21,478 bases of DNA from CAZPXF01 sp964590945 (GTDB taxonomy: Bacteria; Bacillota; Clostridia; Lachnospirales; Lachnospiraceae): the NCBI GenBank assembly GCA_964590945.1, contig CAZPXF010000033.1, forward strand, positions 1-21,478, given 5' to 3'. The translations under genes and the position numbers were made by a program. Below, one piece after another: positions 15,458 to 21,478 of this stretch. Numbering within the stretch: the stretch's first letter is position 1; the number at the start of each line of letters is the position of its first letter. Under the pieces are notes generated by a model. It was not told the DNA's origin, searched no databases, and saw only the letters and a list, made by a program, of their open reading frames with translations.

Positions 15458-16591
15458 ATGAAGATCAAAGAAGTAGAAGCTATTGTAGGAATGAACCGGG
15501 CGAATATCCGGTTTTATGAAGACGAAGGTCTGATCAGTCCGGCACGGAAAAAAGAAAATAATTACAGGGAATACTCAATGGAGGATGTGAGGAGACTGCA
15601 GCGTATCAAGACGCTCCGTGTACTTGGAATCCCTGTGACGGATATACGGGCCATGGACGAGGGGAAGCTGACGCTGGATCAGGCAGTAAGGAGCCGGTTG
15701 GAATCGATTGAGGATGAAAAGAGAAATTTGGATATTGTACAGAACGTATGTGAGAATATTCTGAGTCAGGAGCTGACGTATGAAGCGGTTGAGGAAAGTC
15801 TGCTTATTTCCGAAACGCCGAAGGAACGATACTTTTGGAAAGACCGCCTGAGCGGGATTATGCAGGAAGATATTACCGTGGAGATAGTATCGCGGAAACA
15901 GTTGAATACAAATATCGGCGTGATGCTGATCTACGGCTATCTGCTGAATATCATTGTCTGCCTGCTTTTCGGAGATACCATACTGAATTACAAAGGTACA
16001 CCGGCTATGAACGAGGATATTTTCTTTGCGGAGATCGTATTTTGTTTTGTAACGGCTGTTGTATGTAATATCAGCGTATTTTTCACATCCAGCATAAAGA
16101 TACTGGGCGTGCTGTTCCATTTTTCCGCACTTGTAATGACGCCGGCAGCGGCCGTCGTTTTCGGATTTATTAGTGAGCATTATGAGGAGATGCGGCACAA
16201 CAGGTACAACGAATGGGTAAATACGGATATCAGCGGAAAGGTTCTGGCTGTGTTCTGGACACTGGTGATCCTTTATATTCTGGTGCGCTGGATCGCGTCT
16301 CTTGTATGGGAAGAGGTATCGTTGAAGCTTAGATACACATTCTTACTATCCCTTCTATTCACCGCAGTTGTGACAGTGATAGCAGGACTTACGATCGGCA
16401 GATGGATCACCGGCTTTGTCGCAGGTCTGTTATTTTCATTATATTTGGGAGCCGCATGGTTTTATGCGGTGTGTGGCTCTGAGGGAAGAAGCCGGTATTA
16501 TGCCATTGTCGAAGCAAGCAGAATTATGAATTTCGTCGGGGCGGCTGTTGCCAACCGGGGAAAAGGCGTTGGCGGCATTGTATTCAGATAA
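15458..16591 (+). CDS. MerR-family transcriptional regulator with C-terminal multi-pass membrane domain
   Basis: Residues 1-70 form a MerR winged helix-turn-helix (MKIKEVEAIVGMNRANIRFY, then EDEGLISPARKKENNYREYS). A coiled-coil-like linker (about 75-115) follows. Instead of a ligand pocket, the rest of the 377 residues holds about six hydrophobic segments near 152-173, 188-212, 214-238, 261-283, 293-313 and 316-338. The regulator is therefore probably anchored in the cytoplasmic membrane and may sense a membrane-borne signal. ATG 15458 is supported by GGGAGGCGGGAG just upstream. The nearby promoter has MerR-like spacing. It transcribes convergently with the small - strand gene and overlaps it by 8 bases. 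The target genes and signal are unknown. Confidence 0.88.
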   Translation: MKIKEVEAIVGMNRANIRFYEDEGLISPARKKENNYREYSMEDVRRLQRIKTLRVLGIPVTDIRAMDEGKLTLDQAVRSRLESIEDEKRNLDIVQNVCENILSQELTYEAVEESLLISETPKERYFWKDRLSGIMQEDITVEIVSRKQLNTNIGVMLIYGYLLNIIVCLLFGDTILNYKGTPAMNEDIFFAEIVFCFVTAVVCNISVFFTSSIKILGVLFHFSALVMTPAAAVVFGFISEHYEEMRHNRYNEWVNTDISGKVLAVFWTLVILYILVRWIASLVWEEVSLKLRYTFLLSLLFTAVVTVIAGLTIGRWITGFVAGLLFSLYLGAAWFYAVCGSEGRSRYYAIVEASRIMNFVGAAVANRGKGVGGIVFR

Positions 16592-16886
16592 CAATTTCTA
16601 TACCCTCCGTCTCACAGCAGGAGATCCACGGACGTTCTATGTAATTGACGGACGCTTCTGCTGTGAAGACCATTCCTTCTTTCGGGTAATAGATATTTCC
16701 CGTCTTGCATGTCTCGCAGAGATAGTTTTTTTCCAGCATGGCGGCTGGTTCCTCGTCGGTAAAGCTTACCGACACCTCCAGGCGCGGAGGCGCGCATCAG
16801 CTTTTAAATTCATTGATATCCAGTACAATATGCTTGAAATGCAGCCTTCGCATATAGTTTTCCATGCCTTCATTGATCGCGATCAT
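16584..16886 (-). CDS. Candidate small selenoprotein (in-frame TGA at codon 30), CC/Se- or HesB-like
   Basis: Reading the - strand from ATG 16886, with GGGAG 7 bases upstream, gives 29 residues ending NEFKS. Then comes TGA (16799-16797) followed at once by a Cys codon, and the same frame stays open for 70 more codons to a TGA stop at 16586-16584. Read through as selenocysteine, the product is 100 residues with the core KHIVLDINEFKS-U-C-APPRLEVSVSF. Further cysteines follow at CETC and SCC. The Sec-Cys pair after a short beta strand recalls the small CC/Se-motif and HesB-like (seleno)proteins, in which many relatives have Cys-Cys. That link is from memory. A hairpin 31 bases past the TGA could be a bacterial SECIS. 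The alternatives are a pseudogene or a sequencing error. The gene follows a secreted-protein gene by 28 bases, probably as an operon, and is convergent with the MerR gene. Confidence 0.6.
16754..16793 (-). promoter_or_regulatory. Candidate bacterial SECIS hairpins downstream of the in-frame TGA
   Basis: On the - strand, hairpin A pairs CGCCTCC (16792-16786) with GGAGGTG (16779-16773) around GCGCCT. Its loop is only 11 bases past the TGA. Hairpin B pairs TGTCGGTAA (16774-16766) with TTACCGACG (16762-16754) around GCT. Its loop is 31 bases past the TGA and begins with G, within the usual 16-37 base window for bacterial SECIS elements. The call rests on geometry only. Confidence 0.35.
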
Positions 16887-16914
16887 GACCATTCTCCCTT
16901 ACAGGACTTTCGCC

Positions 16915-17775
16915 CTAATATTTTTTTGTTTTCAGAGCATTGTCGTAATTATAATATTTTACGGACTTCTTTCCAAACTTGTAAACGCCCCGTGCTTTCA
17001 GCTTCTTAATCAGAGTTTTCTTGCCGGAACCTGTCAGCGAAGATCTTCGGATCCGTATTACATTTTTGCCGGACGTAGAATCACATGTTATGTATTCCGC
17101 ATAGTAGAGCTTTCCTCCGACAATATCATAAGAAGCCATTTTCTTCGTGATCGTCTTCATTTTTTTGGTGTTGATATTGTATACGCGGAGCTTCAGCGGA
17201 GCAAGATCGCCGCGTATCGGAACCAGGTAAAAATAGTTTTTATATTGCTCTACATTGCCTGCATTTTTTAGAACCGTCGCCACCTTTTTTGTGCGGATCG
17301 TGTAGGATTGAAGCGTGGTATAATCAAAGTCTTTGTATTTTATAAAATAAAGCTTATCCTTATAGTATCCGCAGAGCGTGAACCCCTGCGGGGCGTTGAA
17401 GCTTTTTAATATTTCATATCCGGTTCCGTCAGAGTTGACTTTTGCAATCTGACAGTAACAGGTTTCGGTAGTGAATCTCTGAGTTGCGAAATAGACGGTC
17501 TTTCCATTTGTAATAATGTAGCTTTCGATGCCGGTATTATTGGTCGTAGTTGCAAGGGTCTTTTTTCTGCCGTTGTATGTGCAGGACAGAGAGCCCTTTC
17601 CATTGTTGTACTGAACCTCAAAGGTGCGTCCGCTTACGGTTCTCTGCGAACTTTTGCCGTAGCTGGATGCATCGATCAATTTGTACGATGCTGCCGATGC
17701 GTCCGTTTTCAGTACGGTTCCGGTTACCAATACGGCTGCCAGCAGCAGAAACGTTTTACAGATCCATTTTTTCAT
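16915..17775 (-). CDS. Secreted beta-propeller-like protein (DUF5050-type)
   Basis: The 286-residue protein has a clear Sec signal peptide (MKKWICKTFLLLAAVLVTG followed by a DASA-A cleavage-like site near residue 28). The mature part has no membrane segment and is rich in Lys, Tyr and Thr. It contains repeated strands of the type KTVYFATQRF, DKLYFIKYKDF, NYFYLVPIRGD and GKLYYAEYIT, each followed by a residue-conversion turn. This is the pattern of DUF5050-like six-bladed propellers, although the repeats here are divergent. GGAGGGG precedes ATG 17775 on the - strand, and a promoter lies at 17820-17848. The likely location is the cell surface or medium; the function is unknown. The downstream candidate selenoprotein gene starts 28 bases after the stop codon. 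Confidence 0.8.
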   Translation of the reverse strand: MKKWICKTFLLLAAVLVTGTVLKTDASAASYKLIDASSYGKSSQRTVSGRTFEVQYNNGKGSLSCTYNGRKKTLATTTNNTGIESYIITNGKTVYFATQRFTTETCYCQIAKVNSDGTGYEILKSFNAPQGFTLCGYYKDKLYFIKYKDFDYTTLQSYTIRTKKVATVLKNAGNVEQYKNYFYLVPIRGDLAPLKLRVYNINTKKMKTITKKMASYDIVGGKLYYAEYITCDSTSGKNVIRIRRSSLTGSGKKTLIKKLKARGVYKFGKKSVKYYNYDNALKTKKY

Positions 17776-17819
17776 ATTGCCCCTCCTTGTTTTGTTTTGG
17801 ATTTATTCTTCTGTATTTT

Positions 17820-17848
17820 ATAGTATCAGAAACGCTGCAAAATAACAA
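17820..17848 (-). promoter_or_regulatory. Promoter of the secreted-protein gene
   Basis: On the - strand, TTGTTA (17848-17843), a 17-base spacer and TACTAT (17825-17820), with TGA just ahead of the -10 as an extended element. Confidence 0.5.
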
Positions 17849-17871
17849 TTACGAAAAAGGATAAAATATTT

Positions 17872-17900
17872 TTGTATTTCACCGGAATAGATGTTATAGT
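17872..17900 (+). promoter_or_regulatory. Promoter of the PurF-family gene
   Basis: TTGTAT (17872-17877), 17 bases, then TATAGT (17895-17900) with an extended TGT. It leaves a leader of about 75 bases before ATG 17984. Confidence 0.5.
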
Positions 17901-17983
17901 AGTGAAGGTAATAAAATACCGAAAACATATTAGCAGAACAAATAAATATGATATTGACATTTGATGGAAAGAGAGGTACGTCA

Positions 17984-19396
17984 ATGGGAGGATTTTTTGG
18001 AGTTGCATCGAAGGAAGACTGTGTGCTGGAGCTTTTCTATGGTACGGATTATCATTCGCATCTTGGAACAAGACGCGGCGGAATGGCCACCTACGGGGAA
18101 GAAGGCTTTAACCGCGCCATTCACAATATCGAGAATTCGCCATTCAGAACAAAGTTTGACCGTGACGTCTCGGAGATGAAAGGGTATCTTGGGATCGGCT
18201 GTATTTCCGACTATGATCCGCAGCCGCTTCTGATCCAGTCGCATCTTGGAAGCTTCGCGATCACAACAGTCGGGAAGATCAATAACCAAAAAGAGCTTTT
18301 GGCTGAGCTTTACAAGGGCGGCAATACGCATTTTCAGGAGATGACAAGCGGGGCGGTTAATGGAACGGAGCTTGTAGCGGCGCTCATCTGTACGAAGTCT
18401 TCGATCGTGGAAGGCATTCAGTATGTGCAGGAGCTGATCGATGGTTCCATGACGATTCTCATCATGACAAAGGATGGAATCTATGCGGCAAGAGATCGCC
18501 GGGGGCGTACGCCGGTTGCGATCGGACGCCGCGAGGGCGCTTATTGTGTTTCATTTGAGAGCTTTGCATATATCAATCTTGGATTCTCAGATTATAAGGA
18601 GCTTGGTCCGGCTGAGATCGTATTTGTCACGCCGGACGGGGTAGAACAGCTCGCTTTGCCAGGGCAGGAGATGCGCATCTGTTCTTTTCTGTGGGTGTAT
18701 TATGGATACCCGACGTCTGCTTACGAGGGCGTAAATGTCGAGGAGATGCGCTACCGCTGCGGAAGCATGCTTGCAAAGCGCGACGGTGATTCCGTACATC
18801 CGGATATCGTTGCCGGTGTTCCGGATTCCGGTATTGCCCATGCGATCGGGTATTCCAATGAAGCAGGGATCCCATACGCAAGACCATTTATCAAATATAC
18901 GCCGACATGGCCGCGTTCCTTTATGCCGACGAACCAGAGCCAGCGTGACCTGATCGCGAGAATGAAGCTGATTCCGGTGCGGGCGCTGATCGATCAGAAG
19001 AAGCTTCTGCTGATCGACGATTCGATCGTCCGCGGAACACAGCTCCGGGAGACGACGGAATTTCTGTACCGCAGCGGTGCGAAGGAGGTACATGTAAGGC
19101 CGGCATGTCCGCCGCTTCTGTACGGATGTAAATATTTAAATTTCTCTCGTTCCAAATCGGACATGGAGCTGATCACAAGACGTGTGATCCGGGAGCAGGA
19201 AGGAGAGCATGTGCCGGAAGAAGTATTGGAGGAGTATGCAGACCCATGTTCCTGCCGGTATGAGAAGATGCTTCAGGAGATCTGCCGGAAGCAGAACTTT
19301 ACAACGCTTCGTTATCATCGGCTGGACGACCTTCTGGATTCGATCGGTATTGAGCCATGCAAGGTATGCACTTACTGCTTTGACGGGAGAGAATAA
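17984..19396 (+). CDS. Amidophosphoribosyltransferase-like protein (PurF family) without the N-terminal catalytic Cys
   Basis: PurF makes 5-phosphoribosylamine from PRPP and glutamine, the first step of purine synthesis. The phosphoribosyltransferase half is intact, with a PRPP loop LLIDDSIVRGTQ (342-353) and PDIVAGVPDSGIAHAIGY. Cysteines fit the iron-sulfur ligands of Bacillus-type PurF (C233, C382, C459, C462). The N-terminal glutaminase domain is recognisable (GTRRGGMAT, VGKINN, GTELVAALI), but it starts MGGFFGVASKEDC where PurF has a Met followed by CGIFG. The catalytic first cysteine is glycine, and no upstream in-frame start restores it. ATG 17984 follows GAGAGG. I infer loss of glutamine-dependent activity, leaving ammonia use or a regulatory role. 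The gene is not in a pur cluster, so it may be a paralogue rather than the main PurF. Confidence 0.88.
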   Translation: MGGFFGVASKEDCVLELFYGTDYHSHLGTRRGGMATYGEEGFNRAIHNIENSPFRTKFDRDVSEMKGYLGIGCISDYDPQPLLIQSHLGSFAITTVGKINNQKELLAELYKGGNTHFQEMTSGAVNGTELVAALICTKSSIVEGIQYVQELIDGSMTILIMTKDGIYAARDRRGRTPVAIGRREGAYCVSFESFAYINLGFSDYKELGPAEIVFVTPDGVEQLALPGQEMRICSFLWVYYGYPTSAYEGVNVEEMRYRCGSMLAKRDGDSVHPDIVAGVPDSGIAHAIGYSNEAGIPYARPFIKYTPTWPRSFMPTNQSQRDLIARMKLIPVRALIDQKKLLLIDDSIVRGTQLRETTEFLYRSGAKEVHVRPACPPLLYGCKYLNFSRSKSDMELITRRVIREQEGEHVPEEVLEEYADPCSCRYEKMLQEICRKQNFTTLRYHRLDDLLDSIGIEPCKVCTYCFDGRE

Positions 19397-19483
19397 AGAA
19401 ACTGTCTGGGGAGCAGTCCTGTTTTCTGCAGCGGCATCATAGAATAGGAGGAACCTTATATTAAAAACTTTGGGGGAATCTTT

Positions 19484-20143
19484 ATGTTGAATGGTCTTTG
19501 GGCGGGAATGATCCTCGTCGCGGTTTTTTACGGGACTATGACGGGGAATCTGGATCAGCTTACCGATGCAGCGCTGAATTCCGCGCAGGAGGCGGTGGAG
19601 CTTTGCATTGTGATGATGGGGGTCATGGCGTTTTGGGTCGGACTTATGGAGATTGCAGAGCGCGCAGGGATGATACAGGCGATGGCAAGACGCATGAAGC
19701 CGGTACTTCGCTTCCTCTTTCCGGAGCTTCCGGAAAATCATAAAGCATGTGAGCACATCACGACAAATATTATTGCCAATATTATGGGACTCGGATGGGC
19801 GGCAACTCCCGCCGGGTTAAAGGCGATGGAGGCGCTGGCGGAGCTGGAGGAGGAGCGGCGGCATGGGAGGCCGCAGACATCGGCTGCGGCGGGAAGAGAG
19901 GGCCGCAGGGGATGGCTCGGAAAAGCGATGCCTCCCGGCGTTGCAAGCAATGAGATGTGTACGTTTCTGATTTTAAATATCTCGTCACTGCAATTGATAC
20001 CGGTGAATGTGATCGCCTATAGAGCCCAGTACGGGAGCGTCAATCCTGCAGCAATCGTGGGGCCGGGGATTCTTGCGACGGCGGTGAGTACGGGAGCGGC
20101 GATTATTTTTTGTAAAGCGATGGATCGAAAGCGGAGAGTTTGA
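19484..20143 (+). CDS. spmA: Spore maturation protein A (nucleoside recognition/gate domain)
   Basis: An integral membrane protein linked in Bacillus to spore-core dehydration and maturation. The 219-residue protein has hydrophobic helices at the N-terminus (LNGLWAGMILVAVFYGTMTG), then VMMGVMAFWVGLMEIAERAGM. It has the gate-domain signature NIIANIMGLGWAATPAGLKAM, and SNEMCTFLILNISSLQLIPVN in the second half. A charged insert rich in Arg, Glu and Gly (about 127-150) makes it slightly longer than usual. GGGGGAATC lies before ATG 19484. The partner spmB, commonly adjacent, is absent: a terminator overlaps the spmA stop codon and a RhuM gene follows. It indicates a spore-forming host. Confidence 0.9.
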   Translation: MLNGLWAGMILVAVFYGTMTGNLDQLTDAALNSAQEAVELCIVMMGVMAFWVGLMEIAERAGMIQAMARRMKPVLRFLFPELPENHKACEHITTNIIANIMGLGWAATPAGLKAMEALAELEEERRHGRPQTSAAAGREGRRGWLGKAMPPGVASNEMCTFLILNISSLQLIPVNVIAYRAQYGSVNPAAIVGPGILATAVSTGAAIIFCKAMDRKRRV

Positions 20144-20159
20144 AGCTCTCTGCTTTTTT
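20131..20159 (+). terminator. Terminator of spmA
   Basis: GCGGAGAG (20131-20138) pairs with CTCTCTGC (20146-20153) with one G-U. A 7-base loop and TTTTTT (20154-20159) complete it. The stop codon of spmA lies in the loop. Confidence 0.88.
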
Positions 20160-20166
20160 AAATCTA

Positions 20167-20195
20167 TTGATTTTTAGTAAATTGTATGGCATAAA
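20167..20195 (+). promoter_or_regulatory. Candidate promoter of the RhuM-family gene
   Basis: TTGATT (20167-20172), 17 bases, then CATAAA (20190-20195) with TGG ahead. TTGAAA at 20200-20205 is another possible -35. The region is so AT-rich that chance matches are likely. Confidence 0.35.
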
Positions 20196-20290
20196 TTAAT
20201 TGAAAGTACAAGTGTTACTGGCATAGTAAAATTAATTCTGCAGTGATAGATAGTAAGACATATACAAATGTTATGGAGGAATTGAAAAAT

Positions 20291-21280
20291 ATGGATAAGG
20301 TAGATGGGAATATTTTAATATATCAAAATGAAAAAGGAGATACAAAAGTAGACGTGTATTTTAGCGGTGAATCAGTGTGGATGACACAAAAAAGTATAGC
20401 AGAATTGTATCAGACTTCATCGCAAAATATAACTCTTCACATTAAGAATATCTATAAAGATAGAGAATTGCAAGAGGAGGCAACTTGTAAGAATTACTTA
20501 CAAGTTCAAAAAGAAGGGAACAGACAAGTGCAGCGAGAAGTAAAGATATATAATTTACAAATGATTCTGGCAATTGGATATCGTGTCAGAAACAATATTG
20601 GTATACATTTTCGGAATTGGGCATCTTCTATTTTGGAGGAATATATGCGAAAAGGTTTTGCCATGAATGATGAACGTCTTAAGAATCCGAAGAAGTTTGG
20701 AGAAGATTATTTTGATGAGTTATTAGAGAGAATTCAAGATATCAGAGCTTCTGAAAAAAGAGTCTATCTAAAGATAAGAGATATTTTTGCAACTTCGATT
20801 GATTATGACTCCAAAAGTGAGCAGGCAGAAATCTTCTTTAAGACTGTACAAAATAAACTTCATTATTCCGTGCATGGACATACTGCCGCAGAATTAATTA
20901 TTGAAAGGGCAGATGCTTCAAAAGATAATATGGGGTTAACATCATTTAAAGGAGCGAAAGTCCGTAAAGCAGATGTGACAATAGCGAAAAATTATTTAAA
21001 TCAGGATGAAATCTCTAATCTTAACAGGATTGTTACCATGTATCTGGATTACGCAGAGGATCAGGCTAAACAGCATATTCCAATGTATATGAAGGATTGG
21101 GAAGAAAAACTAAATGCGTTTCTGCAGTTTACAGGGAGAAGTGTGCTGGAAAATGCAGGGAGTGTAACGAAAAAGGTTGCAGATGAACTGGCAATAAAGC
21201 AATATGATATTTTTGATGAGAACAGAAGAAAAGAAGAAACAGAAATATTTGATGAATTGCCGAAATTACCAAGAAAATAA
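20291..21280 (+). CDS. RhuM-family protein (virulence-associated RhuM/Fic-DOC N-terminal type)
   Basis: The family is named after RhuM of Salmonella pathogenicity island 3; its biochemical role is not established. The 329-residue protein has the typical opening (GNILIYQNEKGDTKVDVYFS, then ESVWMTQKSIAELYQTSSQN) with a helix-turn-helix-like N-terminal part. IYNLQMILAIGYRVRNNIGI and FRNWASSILEEYMRKGFAMN follow. A helical C-terminal part (about 185-310) contains LHYSVHGHTAAELIIERADA. ATG 20291 has GGAGGA 10 bases upstream and matches the family start; GTG 20243 and ATG 20273 are less likely. The gene is much richer in A and T (AAA, ATA, TTA codons) than its neighbours, suggesting recent horizontal transfer. 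Members often lie on genomic islands, and DNA binding is a reasonable but untested idea. Confidence 0.9.
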   Translation: MDKVDGNILIYQNEKGDTKVDVYFSGESVWMTQKSIAELYQTSSQNITLHIKNIYKDRELQEEATCKNYLQVQKEGNRQVQREVKIYNLQMILAIGYRVRNNIGIHFRNWASSILEEYMRKGFAMNDERLKNPKKFGEDYFDELLERIQDIRASEKRVYLKIRDIFATSIDYDSKSEQAEIFFKTVQNKLHYSVHGHTAAELIIERADASKDNMGLTSFKGAKVRKADVTIAKNYLNQDEISNLNRIVTMYLDYAEDQAKQHIPMYMKDWEEKLNAFLQFTGRSVLENAGSVTKKVADELAIKQYDIFDENRRKEETEIFDELPKLPRK

Positions 21281-21311
21281 ATAATATTATTTAACCATAA
21301 CGAGATGCCAG

Positions 21312-21463
21312 CTTACCGTATCACTGAGTTTGACAGGAATACTCTCATTTCGTGTCATTAACTTGACTCAAGGAGCTAAAAGCGATGGGGCAATGGCTCC
21401 CGGCAGAGCTTGCAGACGGGGATAGCGGTAAGCGCAAATCACCCCAGTAACAGAAATACTCTC
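21312..21463. repeat. Direct and inverted repeats at the right edge
   Basis: ACAGGAATACTCTC (21333-21346) recurs as ACAGAAATACTCTC (21450-21463), 13 of 14 bases identical. GCTTACCGTATC (21311-21322) is an inverted copy of GATAGCGGTAAGC (21421-21433) with one extra base. The whole stretch is GC-richer than the RhuM gene before it. It may belong to a mobile element or structured RNA running off the window. Confidence 0.5.
21385..21450 (+). CDS. Possible 21-residue ORF with a Shine-Dalgarno
   Basis: AAGGAG (21370-21375) is 9 bases from ATG 21385. The frame reads MGQWLPAELADGDSGKRKSP plus Q, then TAA at 21448-21450. It is too short to recognise and may be a leader peptide or chance. The frame lies between the two direct repeats. 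Confidence 0.25.
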   Translation: MGQWLPAELADGDSGKRKSPQ

Positions 21464-21478
21464 GCCACTGCAAGAGGA

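Noticed and set aside
16584..16775. A separate 63-aa ORF starting at GTG 16775 on the - strand
   Set aside because: The same frame continues upstream through a single TGA to an ATG with a good ribosome site, and the residues on both sides form a coherent small protein. I treat it as the C-terminal part of one gene.
16548..17271. + strand ORFs at 16548-17009 and 16864-17271
   Set aside because: They are antisense to the secreted-protein gene and the candidate selenoprotein gene, both of which have real ribosome sites. No motif supports the + strand reading.
17915..17930. PurBox-like ACCGAAAACAT near the PurF-family gene
   Set aside because: It differs from the Bacillus PurR box at key positions, occurs once only, and Clostridia often lack PurR.
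21285..21356. 23-residue - strand frame MTRNESIPVKLSDTVSWHLV...
   Set aside because: It has no Shine-Dalgarno, and its in-frame upstream neighbour is cut by a stop. Mentioned only as support for the repeat pattern.
1..21478. CRISPR arrays, tRNA or rRNA genes, transposases
   Set aside because: I saw no regularly spaced repeats, no tRNA/rRNA signature sequences and no transposase-like reading frame anywhere in the window.

Overview
The window looks like chromosome from an anaerobic, spore-forming Firmicute, most likely a gut Lachnospiraceae/Clostridia member. I infer this from the two-subunit glycine decarboxylase (gcvPA/gcvPB), the two-subunit iron-sulfur L-serine dehydratase (sdaAB/sdaAA), a CBS-DRTGG family II pyrophosphatase, a spmA spore-maturation gene, strong AGGAGG-type ribosome sites, and the codon style. 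No species can be named from the sequence alone.

Layout. (1) 1-4371, + strand: family II pyrophosphatase (255-1901), phosphoglucomutase/phosphomannomutase (1988-3670) and an unrecognised 165-aa protein (3814-4311), each separated by hairpins or promoters. (2) 4375-6305: a small cupin protein (- strand) diverges from an NSS-family sodium-dependent amino-acid transporter (+ strand). The two have back-to-back promoters. (3) 6375-15308: a glycine catabolic operon. A strong promoter and a tandem glycine riboswitch precede gcvT, gcvH, gcvPA, gcvPB, lplA, lpdA, sdaAB and sdaAA, and the operon closes with a strong terminator at 15273-15308. The cleavage system yields methylene-THF, CO2, ammonia and NADH; LplA lipoylates GcvH and Lpd reoxidises it. 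With a serine hydroxymethyltransferase encoded elsewhere, serine dehydratase would then give pyruvate and ammonia. (4) 15360-16591: a MerR-type regulator whose C-terminal two thirds is a predicted six-helix membrane domain, with MerR-like promoter architecture in front of it. (5) 16584-17775, - strand: a secreted beta-propeller-like protein followed by a small gene that conventional ORF calling misses, because codon 30 is an in-frame TGA directly followed by a Cys codon. I read it as a candidate selenoprotein of the small CC/Se or HesB-like type; a nonsense-disrupted gene is the alternative. (6) 17984-20159: a PurF-family protein lacking the N-terminal catalytic cysteine, then spmA with its terminator. 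(7) 20160-21478: an AT-rich RhuM-family gene, probably acquired horizontally, followed by a GC-richer, repeat-containing stretch that may be the edge of a mobile element.

The most interesting items are the TGA-containing small gene at 16584-16886, the membrane-anchored MerR regulator, the cysteine-less PurF homologue, and the unexplained repeat structures at 15195-15261 and 21312-21463.
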